From positions 28,118,345 through 28,182,344 of the forward strand of contig OW203762.1 of NCBI GenBank assembly GCA_934045905.1: 64,000 nucleotides of DNA, in the 5' to 3' direction. The stretch comes from Leuctra nigra (taxonomy: Eukaryota; Arthropoda; Insecta; Plecoptera; Leuctridae). Shown piece by piece: positions 1-14,200 of the stretch (position 1 is its first letter; each line of letters begins with the position of its first letter). The translations under genes and the position numbers were made by a program. Below the pieces are notes generated by a model that saw only the letters and a list, made by a program, of their open reading frames with translations, searched no databases and had not been told where the DNA came from.

Positions 1-3000
1 AAGACTGTTTCAATATTCAGCGATAGATACGAACATTACGCCACCTTGTTATTGGATCGGGATATTTACCATGCAACATTGAGCGACCTAATCATGATAT
101 GAAACATAAACCACACCTTTATTACGCCATTATTCCATCACTCTTGTTAGTTTAGTGTAATAGTTGCTTACTTCCCTGAGTGATGGAATGTAACCAGGAA
201 GAACGCTATAAAGTGTGGAGAGAGGAGATAATAACGGAATCAATGAAGGGTTGAGGCTACTCATCTGTCACTGATGGTTTGTGGTCCACCCCGCGCAGAG
301 TCAGAGACATATGAAGGGAATTATTGAAGCAGAGAGCAGAGAGATGTGGAAGAGTAGATGTATTCAAGTATAAATTCAACTTGAAAATTACATATTTGCT
401 GTTTACCCTTGATCTCTTTTCAATGAACAGATTGTATGAAGTATTATTATAAAGAGAGTGTACATGGTTTTAAGTTTTTTCGACGAATCACAACTCAATT
501 AAATATTTACTTTTGGTTTATCGTGTAAATACGTACTTCATTTTATAGCGTATTTACATTACAAACAATTTACATTAATGTAAATATAAAAAGTTTACAT
601 TAACTATGTGTATATCTTCCAAATACATTTCAATCCTTTGTAGAAAATAATAACTTAATTACTAAAATAGCAAAACGATGAACGTGTTTGCTAAGAGGAA
701 AGGCTGTAATGCAGATTCGTTGATCGATTGGCTTCATCATTAAAATGTACAATTTCATACAAAAATAGCCTCGGAAAATTCGGCGTTGGTAAGGGAACCT
801 TTGGCAAATGTCGGTGTCAATAACTGTATAATATTTCAATTTGATCGGTTCAGACGTATGAGCTGTAGATAATTTTATAACAGTATTTTCACAGAGTTTG
901 TAAAGAGAGCTGTGTTTATTTGTGTATGAAGCGCTTCATCAGAATACAAGTCTGACCTGGGGTCCTATTCTGTAAGTGCAAAGTGGTAAGCAAATCCTCT
1001 AGCAATAAGAGTTTTCCATAAGCTGTATACACATTTTGATTCCGCTAGCAATCGAAAATAGTTATAGAATCATGACCGGACTTAGAAGTAGAAAAGTACC
1101 TAAACTGAATCAGATATTCCAGCCGTATTTATAGGAAAACGCACTGAGTAAAGAGAAGACATACGCGCGCCGGAGAACATTATAGCATCGTGATGACGTG
1201 ATGACAAGTTGCAAATCATAATTGGGCTAATCATCTAGGACTTATGAATGTCACTAGCTAAATCACATATGCACAGTTAGTTAAGAAGGGTGTTGCGGGT
1301 TATGGGATAAAAGCATAAAAGCACCAATTAAATGGGATTTGAATGTCATATCTTTGTAAGTATTTTATATCATTCTTGAGCCCCTCACTTATCGACCTTC
1401 TTTTTCTCTATTCACTTTGCGCCGGCAAGGCAACCCTATGAAGAAATCATTAAATTTTGATTTTTGTTACTGATCTGATCTTGCTCAAAATATAAACAGT
1501 GTTATTGTGTGTGGAAAAAAATTATATCGATAGGTTAATCGGTAAAACCTGGGCGTAGTGCCATAATTAAAAAAAAAAAAAATCAGGGCGTACGAGTAGG
1601 GTTCTTTTTCGTGATCATGCCCATTTCTCAATCATGACTCGTCACTGATTTCTCATCTCAATCTTCTAGAGATGGAGACTCCGTGATTCTGCGACAGTTA
1701 TGCAAAATATTCTCGTGCCTAAGGGTCAGCGAGTCGACTTCAAAGGATCACGTACGAAACGCTTGGGATGCAATAATGTTCGCTCCCCACATCTCGTTTC
1801 ACATAGCTTGATCTTTGTTTGCACGGCGCTCTTCAGACTTTGATTGCACCTTCTCTCGTCCTCTGAATATATCCAATATCCCTCCAGCATATTCAGAGAG
1901 AAGTCATCACTGCATAATATATGACATCGCTAGGTCATGAAAGTTGACTTCTCATTAAGGTCTTGCTTGTCAGACTTTCCAAGTTGTTATGGAAGTTACG
2001 TATTGGGATAATTGGAAGCTGAATGCAGGACACTTCAGTTCGTTTCGCAATCAATTATCGGTAACACAGTTGTACAGTAATTATGTGAGAAAAATAACGT
2101 AACCCATCACTAATTGCAACAGAAGGTTTTGTGAGTCCATTCAGAAAAATATCCTCTATACAACAAATCTCAAATCTTTGTCAAAATTATCAAATTAGTG
2201 TGAAACCAAAACACTTTTTTAATCTGACCATCACTGATTTCAAATTAATTTTGTATTATACAGAATCCATAAACTAATTTGTCACGTATTTTTCTCTTCG
2301 TTCTAAATCAAAGGATTTTGGAGTTATTAACTGGAGTATAAAAACACCCCAAAAGCGGTCCGCGTATAATCTAGCCACATTTGTGGGTAACATTTCATCT
2401 TTAATTAAACTTTGAATGTGATCAAATATTTAAAACATTTTTTTATGAATACACTATTATAAGCCTTCATTTGATATGCCAAACGAGTGTCATAGGTGAA
2501 CATTTATTATAAAAAAAATTAATTAAAATTTGATATATTCGACCTACTTCGGGTATATTAATTTCGGCGGATATTGGATATGTTGTAGAGGCCATTTTTA
2601 TGAATCTTTCTATATCATAAAACAATATGTTGCAATCAGTGGTGGGTTAATAAATATAATTACTGGACTAGAGGACAAATGTTCGGGATGCTTTCAAGAA
2701 AAATGAAAAACTATCGCGAAATAAAATGCTACAGATTTATGAGAGTTGTTTTGAAACTGTTGTCTAAGCTTTTAAGCCTCAATTTGCTCCTCGAAAGTCG
2801 AAACAAACTTCTCTTATTGAACATCCGAAACATCAACCGCACAAGAGGCAAAAACAATAAGAATAGAATAGGTCATATGTAAGGCAATGCGTTTCGAAAT
2901 TGAAAAAATAAAATGGTTTCAACAAGAAAGCTATTGAGCAAATGTGGAGAGAAAGGGGGCGTTTCAATTGGCTTTTGTTCATTTATTTTGTATTTTTGGT

Positions 3001-5296
3001 CACGTCTCTACATGTGAAACAAGTAAGCTATAATAAGCTTTGTACAGCCTCTTCATAAATTCATGCAAATTGTACTGCAATAACATTACTTGAAATCTCT
3101 ATTTCTTTGCCGGATATGCTATGTTGTACCACTAGAAAAGACGAAGAGAATAAACACAAAAGGGTTCAATATCTTGGTTAAAGTGTGCGTTTTCACTTAT
3201 AAAAGATCTCGAAAGTACACTTCCCGAATGGTTGAACTATTTCGTACTTTGACAACTTAAAAGTTGTTAAATATTGTCCCAATAAATGTACCTTTTTATG
3301 TCGCTTGCATTATTTTAGATGTACTAAGGAAGACTCCATTTTTAAAGTTGCGTAACAAAGAGAATTATTATTGCTCAGAATAGGAATCACAAATTTGCTT
3401 AATTTTCAATTCCGAGGCCAAACGCAATTACATTTGTATAATAAAATCTTGATATAAAAGCTGATTGTTTTGAAACGCTTGTTGTGTTATAATGCCAGCC
3501 AAGCCCTTGTTATTACACGTTAACAAGGTAAACTGGTCATTAGTTGAGTGGGAAGGGATGGTCGTTGGTGGCCGGCACCTCGGGCCCTCATGGTCCCCGG
3601 GGGACGAGCAGAGCGTGTGGCCGAGCAAAATAAACCTCCCCAGTAGGAGACCAATGCAACGACAAAAGTTATCTTGTTAGAGAGGAGCACAACGAAAACA
3701 CTCTCTTTTCCTGGCTCAATTTATTGATAGGAAAAACATACATACACCCTTATAAACTCGGCCATGTAGCAGACATTTTGTTCTTGAATTTAATGTGGAT
3801 CGCGAAATAGCTCAGACTTTTCTTCCGGAATCACAAAGCTAAGATATTTTTCTACAGTTTCCGTCAAAGCAGAATATTGTCACAGGAAAAAAAGTGTGTG
3901 GCAGAACTTTTAAACAAATCAGGTGAGACTCGATCATTCTCTTTCATTTTCAGTCGCTAGAAACTTCTCTATTCCGCGAATCAATACAATATTGACGTTA
4001 TATCTTTCAATTTCCCAGCTTCCGAAACACAGTACCCCAACTTAAAGCGCTATAATCGTTACGTTTTACCAATTAAATTACAATAGGAAAGCTTTTAATG
4101 GTAGTGGATTTTATTGTACTCTAAATGACTCTAATTATCTCGTACGTGAAGCTATTTCAGAGAAGTTTATGTCGGGTTTTAAATACAGTGCAATGCTTGG
4201 ATATCTACAGACAAATTACTACATACATATACATTTTAATATGTTTTATAAGTATATTGCACTCCTGATCTTTATGTCAGTATAATGAATTTATGTAACA
4301 AAATGCATGAAGTCGAGACCACCTAGGGAGACGCTACCAACATAACTGCTCCTACATATATTATTTACATCTTAGAGAGCTAGGAATCTCCTAGGAGAAA
4401 GTGATCAGGGTTCTAACTAACACTCTCGCTCAACTCATGGCGGTTTCTCTGTACACCAAGTCTCATTGCACTGAAGAGCGTAACCGTATACTTGAATTAA
4501 CTTGATACTCTCATGAAGATTCGAAGTAATTCACACAAGTTTTAATGGGAAGGACGACCTCTTAACTAACAGTTTTCGGATTGTGACCACATTACATAAA
4601 CGTATGAAGCGACGAAGTTGTAGTAAATACGTATTTGAAAGACACTAGTTTTGTCTTTTATAAATTATGAGCAGATTCAAAATAAAAGTTTCTAAATTAG
4701 CAACTTTTATCAATTTTCAAAATTAGACCCACGCTTCTCTATCTGCAACGAAGCTTTTCACATCCCAAAAATGGCAACGATCTTCATTAAGGTGGATTCA
4801 CACGGCCGTTCCAAACTTCGAGTTTGAAACTCAAGTTTGCCAAAGTTCCGAATCGCCGTTCCAAAAACTCCCGTGTGAACTATGAAAGTTTGAAACTCAA
4901 TCCTCACAGTTCAAATCTTTTCATAGTTCACACGAAGGTTTTTGGAACGGTGATTTGGAACTTCGGCAAACTTGAGTTTCAAACTCGAAGTTTGGAACGG
5001 CCGTGTGAATCCACCTTTAGTCTTTCCTCCTCTCAAGTCTTAAGAAAATACTATTTTCTAATAATGCTATGAAGAAATTATACTAGTCTGTATTCGTCGA
5101 TCCGTACTTTCCCAATTGCACTGGTATAACATGGACGGTGATAAAATGAATAATAGATTTATCGGTCATAGCATTACCTATATATTTTGTATCTATATTG
5201 TAGCCTTTGGAAATCCTTGTAACCTCAGCTGCAAACATCTCCCACTTTCTACCTGTGTTGGCCGCATCTGTAACGCAAATATTTGTTTGGTTTCAG
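1..5296. other. Non-coding, presumed intron or 5' flank of the ASPP-like gene
   Basis: AT-rich sequence with stop codons in every frame. Apart from the MITE at 4790-5016, no exon, RNA gene or intact transposon was seen. A GC-rich patch at 3560-3625 has no recognisable product. Confidence 0.5.
4790..5016. mobile_element. MITE, PIF/Harbinger-like, TTA target duplication
   Basis: The two ends are long inverted repeats: AGGTGGATTCACACGGCCGT at 4790 and its complement ending at 5016. The pairing continues through repeated TTTGAAACTC units to the centre, so nearly the whole 227 bp folds on itself. TTA flanks both ends (4787-4789, 5017-5019). No coding capacity. Confidence 0.8.
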
Positions 5297-8200
5297 ACTG
5301 CTGCGCCGCCGCAAGTGGCCATCACGCTGAGCGAGCTTCAGCAGATGGCCACGAGACAGCACTACCAGATCGTGGCCAAGGAGAAGATGCTGGCCGCCAA
5401 GGAGCAGAGACTCAGACTGCTCAAGGATCAGGATGCGCGCGTCAAACAGCTCAGCGCTGAGAACGAGAGACTGAGCAGACTCAAGGAATGTGTTCTCTTT
5501 CAAGAGCAGAAACTTCAACAGCTTCGTGTATTGAAAGAGCAAGTGGAGCAGAATAGAGCCAATAATGTTGCGATAGGTGAGTAGAGCGAGAGTATAGCAG
5601 TTCAATGTTGTTGTTTTTTAATTTTACATGTATTCCGTTGACATTTTGCGTCTTCTTTTTCACTCTTTTGGCTCGTATATCTGTTTTATTTATTTCCAAT
5701 TGCGAGTTATCACACGGTTCTCTAATCGAGCTAAAATTTCCATTGTAAATACCACTTGTCTGGTTTGCTATATTGTAGTTGAAGAATCAAATCCTGTTAT
5801 TCTTATTGGTTTTAAAAGTAACTCGACCAATTTGAAATTTTGTACGGTCATCAAGACCAACATTACTTCATATTTTACGTGTATTCCACCAAATCCATCG
5901 AGAGTTTTAAACATTTATTGACCTTAAGCTTAATTTGAAATATTTATCGGAATTGTTTTATCGAGAAAGACTTTCCACCGCCTGGATATATATAAAACAG
6001 TGGGTATATTGGTCAAACTACTGCGCTCAAAGGGTTGGGAGGATATTTAGCTAATTCAGTAAGTGATTTTACAAATCAGTAGACTTTTTTCACAGCAATA
6101 TTTTTGTGCCTAAATATTTTCGACGTTTTTGTTTTTGAAAATTAACGTGTTCGTTCCCGCCTCGGTTTAAACCAAACATTGCACACCATAGACTTCAACG
6201 ACAGCTCGTTTTGTTCTTGAAGAATAGGGGAATAAAAGTGTTAACAAACCCCTCTAACAAAATAAGAAGAAAAAAATCGGTCGAATCGCCTTAATTTGTC
6301 TGCAAACGACTCCCTGATCCTTGTTATTTATTATATTTCTCTCGTGTTCAACTAAGTCAAGCAGTGAATAATTCCCTGTGCATATTGAGCCAGGGATTCT
6401 GGATGTCAACTCCTTGGGTCTGTCACTTTCTCGTGTCTTCACTAAATCGTTCCATCTTCTCTTATCCGTCAGCCATCTTCTTTCTCAACTTCGTTCCAAT
6501 GCTGACTTTTATCAGGTTCCACCATCTCTTACTTGGTTTCCAAACTTACATTCTCTGGCAGAGATTTTTTTCAAGATATTAAAAATATTTTCATGGAATT
6601 ATTATTTGGAAGTTTCATCACACTTGGCTGCATTGAAACGAGCTGACGTAAGAATAAATCTGACAGAAGAAACAATGCCACATTTTAGTGTTATTAGTTG
6701 TGCAAGAAAGATGTTGAAACAAATTAAAAGCTCGAATTAAAAGTTCGACTGAGGAAATGATTTAAATATTGTCGGTGACGCGACAGCTTGTAGATTTCCA
6801 TTGCTTAAAATTGTTCCTACCTTCCAAAATATCCCCCCAAAAATTTACCAATGGATGTACTTGTATTGAACCATGGGCGTCCGCAGGGGTGGCAAGGGTG
6901 ACATACCCCCTGGATTTACAAAAATACGGGAAAAAAGAAATTAAAATATATGCCAAGGAATTGAGTTAAAGTACCAAAATGTGAGCCCCCCACCAATGAC
7001 GGAAAGCTACTAGTAGGAGATTTATCTGTCATTGACTTTTCCCAGACTTTAACATATTGAACTTAAACGTCTTATTCTTGCCCCCCCCCCCCCCCCCCCG
7101 GCAGAATCCTGCGGATACCCCTGTATTGAACTAGTACATTTGTCATTAGTTCTTCCTGTAACCTGTTTTTCGTCTCTCCAGAACAGATTGCCAGACAGTT
7201 ACATGGTTTAGCCGCGTCGCCGACGTATCTAGGTGATTTTTAGTTTTTCCTGCGATAATGTCATTTGGCCTCCGCTCTCGCGCCGAAGCGATCAGCGGTT
7301 CGTTCACACGAGGTAATTACACACCCGGTACATTGCAGTCTGATAGATGCGAACAGATGTGAGGTGTTGCGACATTTCAATTACGATTAAACCTCTCAAG
7401 CGTGTTGCAACTGCACTATTAACCGGTTGACATAAATCAATGCAGCGCTGCAGGTGCAATGCAAGTCGTTAATGTATAGTGTAAATATTGCGGCGAAGAC
7501 AGCAAGTAAATATCAGTTGTTTCCACTTGCTGGGGGAAGCGAGATCCAGTAGTTGGTGGTCAATATTATGCGTGAAAATTAGATTTCAGAATAAGAGGCA
7601 TTTTATGAAAGTTGTAAATAACACAGATGTGGTATTAATTTTGTTGAGGATGAATAATTTTCATGGAACTAATTTAGAAAGTTTTAGAGATTCATTCTAA
7701 TTTTAAAACAGGAAAATTGACAATGACATCAGACTTTGTTGCCATGGCTATAAAGGATTCACCATGGTAACACATTGTTGGAGGCTTGGAAATGACATCA
7801 GAGTTCTGAACCTGATTCTTGCACATGCCGTTTTTTCCACCAAAATGTCCCATAATATTTGAATTTTATTTCATGAATCAAAATATATCGTAAAATATAA
7901 ACTTTCATTCATTGCCCGAGGAAGTTGTAGTGAACCGTACACTTGTATTTCCCAACATAAAGAGTCTGTCGCTTAGTTCAAATTAATTTTTTGAAACTCA
8001 TAATCCAATCGTGATCTCGTTTTTTAATATTCTTGATATTTTTCATAATTTAAATTTTGGTATTACAAAGGGGTTAGTAATAGGCCATTATGCGACTTTC
8101 ATCATTTTTACTACTTGATTATTACGCAAGAGTTCGCTTCTCACACGCACGAACTTCCGGCCGACGCTGACGAACTTTCCGAATCATGTAATAATGAGTT

Positions 8201-11200
8201 TCCACGCATTCCAGCATTTCTCATACATAACGTTTTTGCTGGAAGGGAGGAAAAGAAGAAAGGACAAGGTAAAAAATGGCCAGGAAAGTGAAAATATTCA
8301 AACTAGTGTCTGAAAGTTGATTACCATTTTTTGTCTGTATAAGTTTTTTTGTTTGTCTTCCACGGTACGGATATAAATTAATTCTCTCGCTCTTAGAGAA
8401 TCATCCTTTGTGTTTTTATATTTCCTTTAATGAGATTCATAAGTTGAGACGAATTTCCCGTTCCGTCGCAGTCGGGGCGAAAACGCGTTAACAAACTTTT
8501 CCATTTTCCATTTCCCAACACCATTTGTTGAACTCGAACGTGGAAATTATAAAATATGTGTATTATTGAAATCCAGGCAAAATATTTTCTTGTGAGGGTA
8601 AGTTGTTCCCTTTACCACTTTCCAACCACAATCACAAACTTGTGTTATAAACCACTTGACCTGAGACATCAAGAACTTGAAGCTAAGACGCCGCATTCTA
8701 CTTATAACTGATATTAGCGACGCTTTCCAAAAGCGGATGATTCCCCCTTAAGTCTTATACTTAGTTGCATTAATTAATATTATACGAGAGAAGCAGGAAT
8801 CTGAAACTAATATCAGTTTGGGATTCTCTGAAAGAGGTTTCGCAGATAAACTTGCTAGTTGAAGATCGCAATCTTCTGGAGTCAAAGAACTGAACCTTAA
8901 CTTCAGGAAGATATTAAGTTTTGATTCCAATGGAGATAATGGTGTGGGTAAGAAGGAGATAGAGAAAGGGTTAATACTTAAATCTTCCGATATGTCCGAC
9001 AAGGATGAAGCTAGAAACTGATAATATGCAGAATAGCGTAGTTAAACTTAGTTGAACGCCTCGTAAAAACTTTTTTAAGATTATTGTCATAATTTCTCAG
9101 TAAACTTGAGTCTTGAATATTGGTGGAAATTCTCAGTTCGAGTTTCCATGAAGAAGATTGTTTCCATTGATACTTTCTTCTCCCATTCGTTCTTTCATAC
9201 TTTTTAATCATATAAATGAACGTTAGAGTAAAGTGAAGTAATCAAATCACTTCAGTTTATTGAATTCAACTCTTTAGTGGGAACCCCAATTAGCTTTTAG
9301 TGGTGACTTCAATTAAAAAGAGGACTTTCTGTACGTTTTGACAAATGTGGGGACATATTTGAGTTTAATGGATGGCCCCACAGTGATCGTCATTAATAAA
9401 AGACAGAGTACCTATCATATTTCATATCTTCAGTCTCTGAGCACTTTGACCCAACGTAAAGACAAAGACAGAGTAGCAATTAAAAATCGAAATATTCGAT
9501 GGAAGACACTTTATCATCTTCATAAGAATTTAATTTTAATATTAGCTCTACTGTGTTGCGAGATATTTTATACTGCATCTTAATTAATTAAAGTTGCAGT
9601 CACGGGATTGAATTTAATTCAGGATTTTGTGTCGTAACGACTTTGAGATAGAGCTTGAGTTTGAGAACTTCTGACATCTTGACTTACTCATAAATTAATC
9701 AAGAGACATTTGTGAACGCCAATTTCGTTTTTAACCTCCCGAAATCCCTCCCGAACGCACTTGGTTCGCATCAGTAACTGCTAACTACAAGGTGTTTCAT
9801 TTGAGATGGGTCTGAGGGAGACAAAGAGACTCTTGCATGACGCAACTCAAAGACATCTCTCTCTAGTCGAATCATCTCAGTCTTAGAGACACTAGCTTAA
9901 TTAGCTCAGCAGTCGGGCTGGAAGCTGGATGCTGGATGCATAATTCCACCCACAGCTTCTTCAGAGCTCGAATAAAAATACAAGATGTACAATTATTTTA
10001 TTAATTAATATTTTTGAGGGGTAGGTACGTAATAAATTTTTTTATACTTACTTCATCATACCTGTAAGTGTAAAAGAATGTAATAATAATTCTATCAACC
10101 TTACATTCTTTGTTAATTTGCTAAGCAAGAACCAAGTTAATGACACTTTTATTTTGAAAAAATGCGATATCATATTATAATATGCTGTACAGAAAAATGC
10201 ATATTTTGTTCAATATTGCATAATACTGTATAATGCATAACAAGGAAATGGAATTTTAGCAAAGTGCAATATAACTTTGTAACTCTTTACATACTTTGAA
10301 GACTGCATTCTGAGATTTTACATCTTTAACGACTCAACCTCATAAAATGTATTATATAGTGGTGTACTTTGCCAAAGTACACTTGTACCTTTTGCATTGA
10401 ATTAACTGGGATATCGCTTTGTGAAACACTTCGATATAAGCAACGGTATGTGTGGCCAACCCCTCGAACCAAATTACCACTGTGATGTGAGTTGCAAATT
10501 TAATTTCGATTAAAATATCAGTCCATAATGAGAACTTATTGTGCAATTAATAAAATATTTACAAAGTTTGTACATATATCTCAGAATTTTGAGAAATTTG
10601 TCTTAAATTTATATCAAAATGATTTTCAATATTAACGAATAAGAGGATTTGGTTTTCACCTTAGTACCAAGAAAAAACAACGAACACAACCCTCAATACA
10701 CAATACAGCAATATTTGTAAAATTTTAATTCTCTATACGAAGTTGTTCCACTATAAGCTATATGGAACAGCTTATAAAATTCATTATAAGCTGATATCTT
10801 CATTAAATTCATTCCAGCACAATAAAATTCATCAAGCAAGCATTTTCACTTGAATTCTCAAAACTTTTTCTGAAATAAACATTTAAAATCCTTATTCAGC
10901 ACAATTCTATTCGGTATAACAATAGCAAGTGATGCGAGCAAACCCGATCGTTTTTCCGGCCGGGTGCTCTCGCGAATCTTCCGCACACCCGCATGCTCAA
11001 CTGTCTCCCCTACACGGGGGCGGTGGCGGTGGAAAGTTCGGGAACAAGTAAGACTTGAGTCGCTGGTTATTATATTACTCTGTGACACCGGCCGTCGAGG
11101 GGCTCACTTTACGACCAGTTTTGTTTCACGCAAGCTTCTGTATGTTCGCGTGTAGTCTGTGTTCGCACTCTCTGAAACATGCTGTCGAGGACTAGGGAAG

Positions 11201-14200
11201 TAAATTTGAATTGGGATTGAGGGACTGTGAGGCAAATGTTGGGGAAAAATGTGTGTTTTGAATGAAGGATATTATTTTTTCGTATTAAATTTGATCCCTT
11301 ATAACGAGGGTTAAATTAAAATTATACTTAATGAGCAGGTGGGCATTCTATTACAGCATCTACTACATTTACAAATTATTATAGATGCCCGTAATTAATT
11401 ACATTTTAAAATGTACAGAACCTCTTTGATTAATATTAAAAACTTTATGCCTTGGCCGTTTTTCATTCAATTATTACAAAAGTTGTGATCTGAGAGCAGG
11501 TGTAAATTAAATAACACAGATTCATTCAATGTAATTAATAAAAATACATTTTAGGTAGGCACAATGTATTCAATTAACTTCGATATAAAAGGTGGTAAAA
11601 CGAAGCAAATATACAAGGACATGGATTTACGAAGATGTATAACTTTATGAAAGTAATTGGCAAATACTAATTTACAACATTAAAAGTGTTAGTTTTTAAA
11701 CATGGAAAGAACAGATAATAGAAATATTGTTAAATAAATAAAATGATAAATGAAGCTATGCTGGCTGGGCTTTTAAGTTTTAAGCCTTACCGATACCGGC
11801 TTACAACACTATGCGAATCTAGACACAGGCGAATTAATTTGCATAATGAAATGACAATATACAAAATTACAGCTTCTGTCCAGAATATTACAGCAAATCT
11901 GTATCTTCGCCGTCGGCACACATCAGTGTTAATTATCTTATTTGGTAATGCCATGTGTCATTTGCATACACACATTCGTCAGTGCCCCGAGTTCGGTGCT
12001 CGGTTCGGTCGACCATTTCGCGCTCTCGCAAGCTTCCACATGTCAACCAAGTTTGCAATTACACCCACAAAGAAGTTATGGCTCGGTAGGAAAGGAAAAG
12101 CCGAATTACACTTGGCTAGCGCATTAAAAGGTTCAATTGTGACACTGGAAGCTTAAAGGGACTGACTTCATTTTAAAAAATATTTCGTGTTAATTAAATT
12201 TTCAAGGGTTGCCAAGGAAATTAATTCCATTGAACATATTAAATTTAACAGAGCATTAGAAAACCATATAAAATTGTACATATTCCCATATAATAGTTTG
12301 GTGGTTGGGATTTGAATTTGTCGCGTCCACGTCCCTATTCAGTAGCATCAAGGGCTGAAGGGTAGCATGTAAGATAGGTAAATGACGTTGTTGTGCGTAC
12401 TAAATCAGCTAGCGGGATGCTTCCCAAGAGTCGGTAAATACGAGATTTTTGGGGACTACGATCATACCATGGATTTGCTACTTACAAATCCATGATCATA
12501 CTATCCTACTGACTGTTCTTCCTATCTGATACAATACTCAAATACAATACAATACAATACAATACAATACAATACAATACAATACAATACAATACAATAC
12601 AATACAATACAATACTTGTGTCAAAGACAAAATGCAACTTGAAAGTTTTGATTAGAACAGTTCATGAATTGGCTAGTTTAATACGGGATTCACAGAGAGA
12701 CGACGGTATAGATATTGGCCCATGGACTTGATTCGTTTCAAACATTTCTGGAATTTCGAATGAATCCATTATGGACTACTTCAATAACTTTCTGATATCT
12801 GTCACGAGATTCATACCTCGAATTGAATCCGGGACGACTAAATTTTCGTAAATGTTTCCTACAACATTGCCAAAAGAGGCGTGGCCATCAATGAAATATG
12901 CCACATTATAAAAGCGTGAAAATGAAAAGTCAAAAAACCCTCCACCGTAAAATAAAACGAGCGGACACAAAATGGCGGAAGTAGTTTCAATGTGGCATCG
13001 GCCAATGCTGGGTGACATAACTCTAACACTGGAGGGTTTTTATCATTCGAAAGAGAATTATAGATCTAATAAATTCGAGCTAAGTAGTGTGTACTCTCAA
13101 CATCAAATAACTATAGACGCTACAAAGCATAAAATGAACTGTTTTTCTTTACAAGAAATTAATATGTAAATAAAAGTTCATGAAAAAACTACATCGATTT
13201 AAATAAAATCTATCGATATAAAAATAATAGAATCGCATTTTCAACATATTTTCATTTTGTTAAAGCAAAAGTTTATAGTTACTTAAATTGTTTACATATT
13301 TCAATTCAAACAAGCAAACGTTTACATTCAACATCTGTGTAGCACTCTGTATTTGTATTTATTTTATGCCAGTCCATCAATCCATAGAGATTCATATGAT
13401 CAATCTAAGCCAAACGCTAATACTACTCTTTACAGATATTTCAACGATGACAATGCGATTATTTATCAATTACACACTACATGATGTTAATAAAAGCAAT
13501 TTTAATCCAGTTTGGTTAAAATTCCAAATTTTCATTGAATAAACATAATGGCAATCGTATTTTACAGAAACAAATAAACCCCCGCATTGTTGATAAAAAT
13601 TATAAAATACCTATGTTTTTACTAGAATGCTGATGCGTCTCCTTTTTGAACTGCCGATCTCACTAAGTTCTTGTTCTAGTCTATTGTTTCGAGTATTTTC
13701 AGCGAATATATTTGCATCTGAAATAGGATCCAACGACTGTAGCTCTGTCTTGATCTTTCAGCGGCATCCGTATCGAACCTGCGTGCTGTTGGCTTGGACA
13801 AGGAGCGCGAGGTCACGACGTTGACTGCCAAAGCCGCGACGTTGACGCGTCTTCTAGAGGACACGAGGTCGCAGCGCAAGAATACGCCGACCATATCAGC
13901 AGTCGTCGTAGAGAAAGACAAACTGCGCCAGCAACTTGCAGTAAGTCATGGAAGACGAAAAAGTGTCAGATTTATTTTGTTCTCTTGACTGTTTATTTCA
14001 TGTGACCAAAACAAAAGATTTTTTTTTATTTCACAGAGCATACATTACTGCACCCTTCCAAACTAAATTGGAGTGGGGAAAAAACGCTCACAAATACTAT
14101 AGGCCACAAAAACATGTACATATAATGCCGGAAAATACAATATTGCACACCAAAGTCTTATAAAAATATAACTGCTTTGCTAAATACGTTAATTGACATA

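Noticed and set aside
7080..7100. C homopolymer runs (also about 14407, 50685, 54093, 58430) as regulatory elements
   Set aside because: Mostly inside or near transposon-derived sequence and prone to sequencing error; no functional claim made.
8748..9002. 84-codon minus frame starting MSDISEDL
   Set aside because: Protein-like composition, but in an intron, without splice sites or a recognisable family; likely chance.
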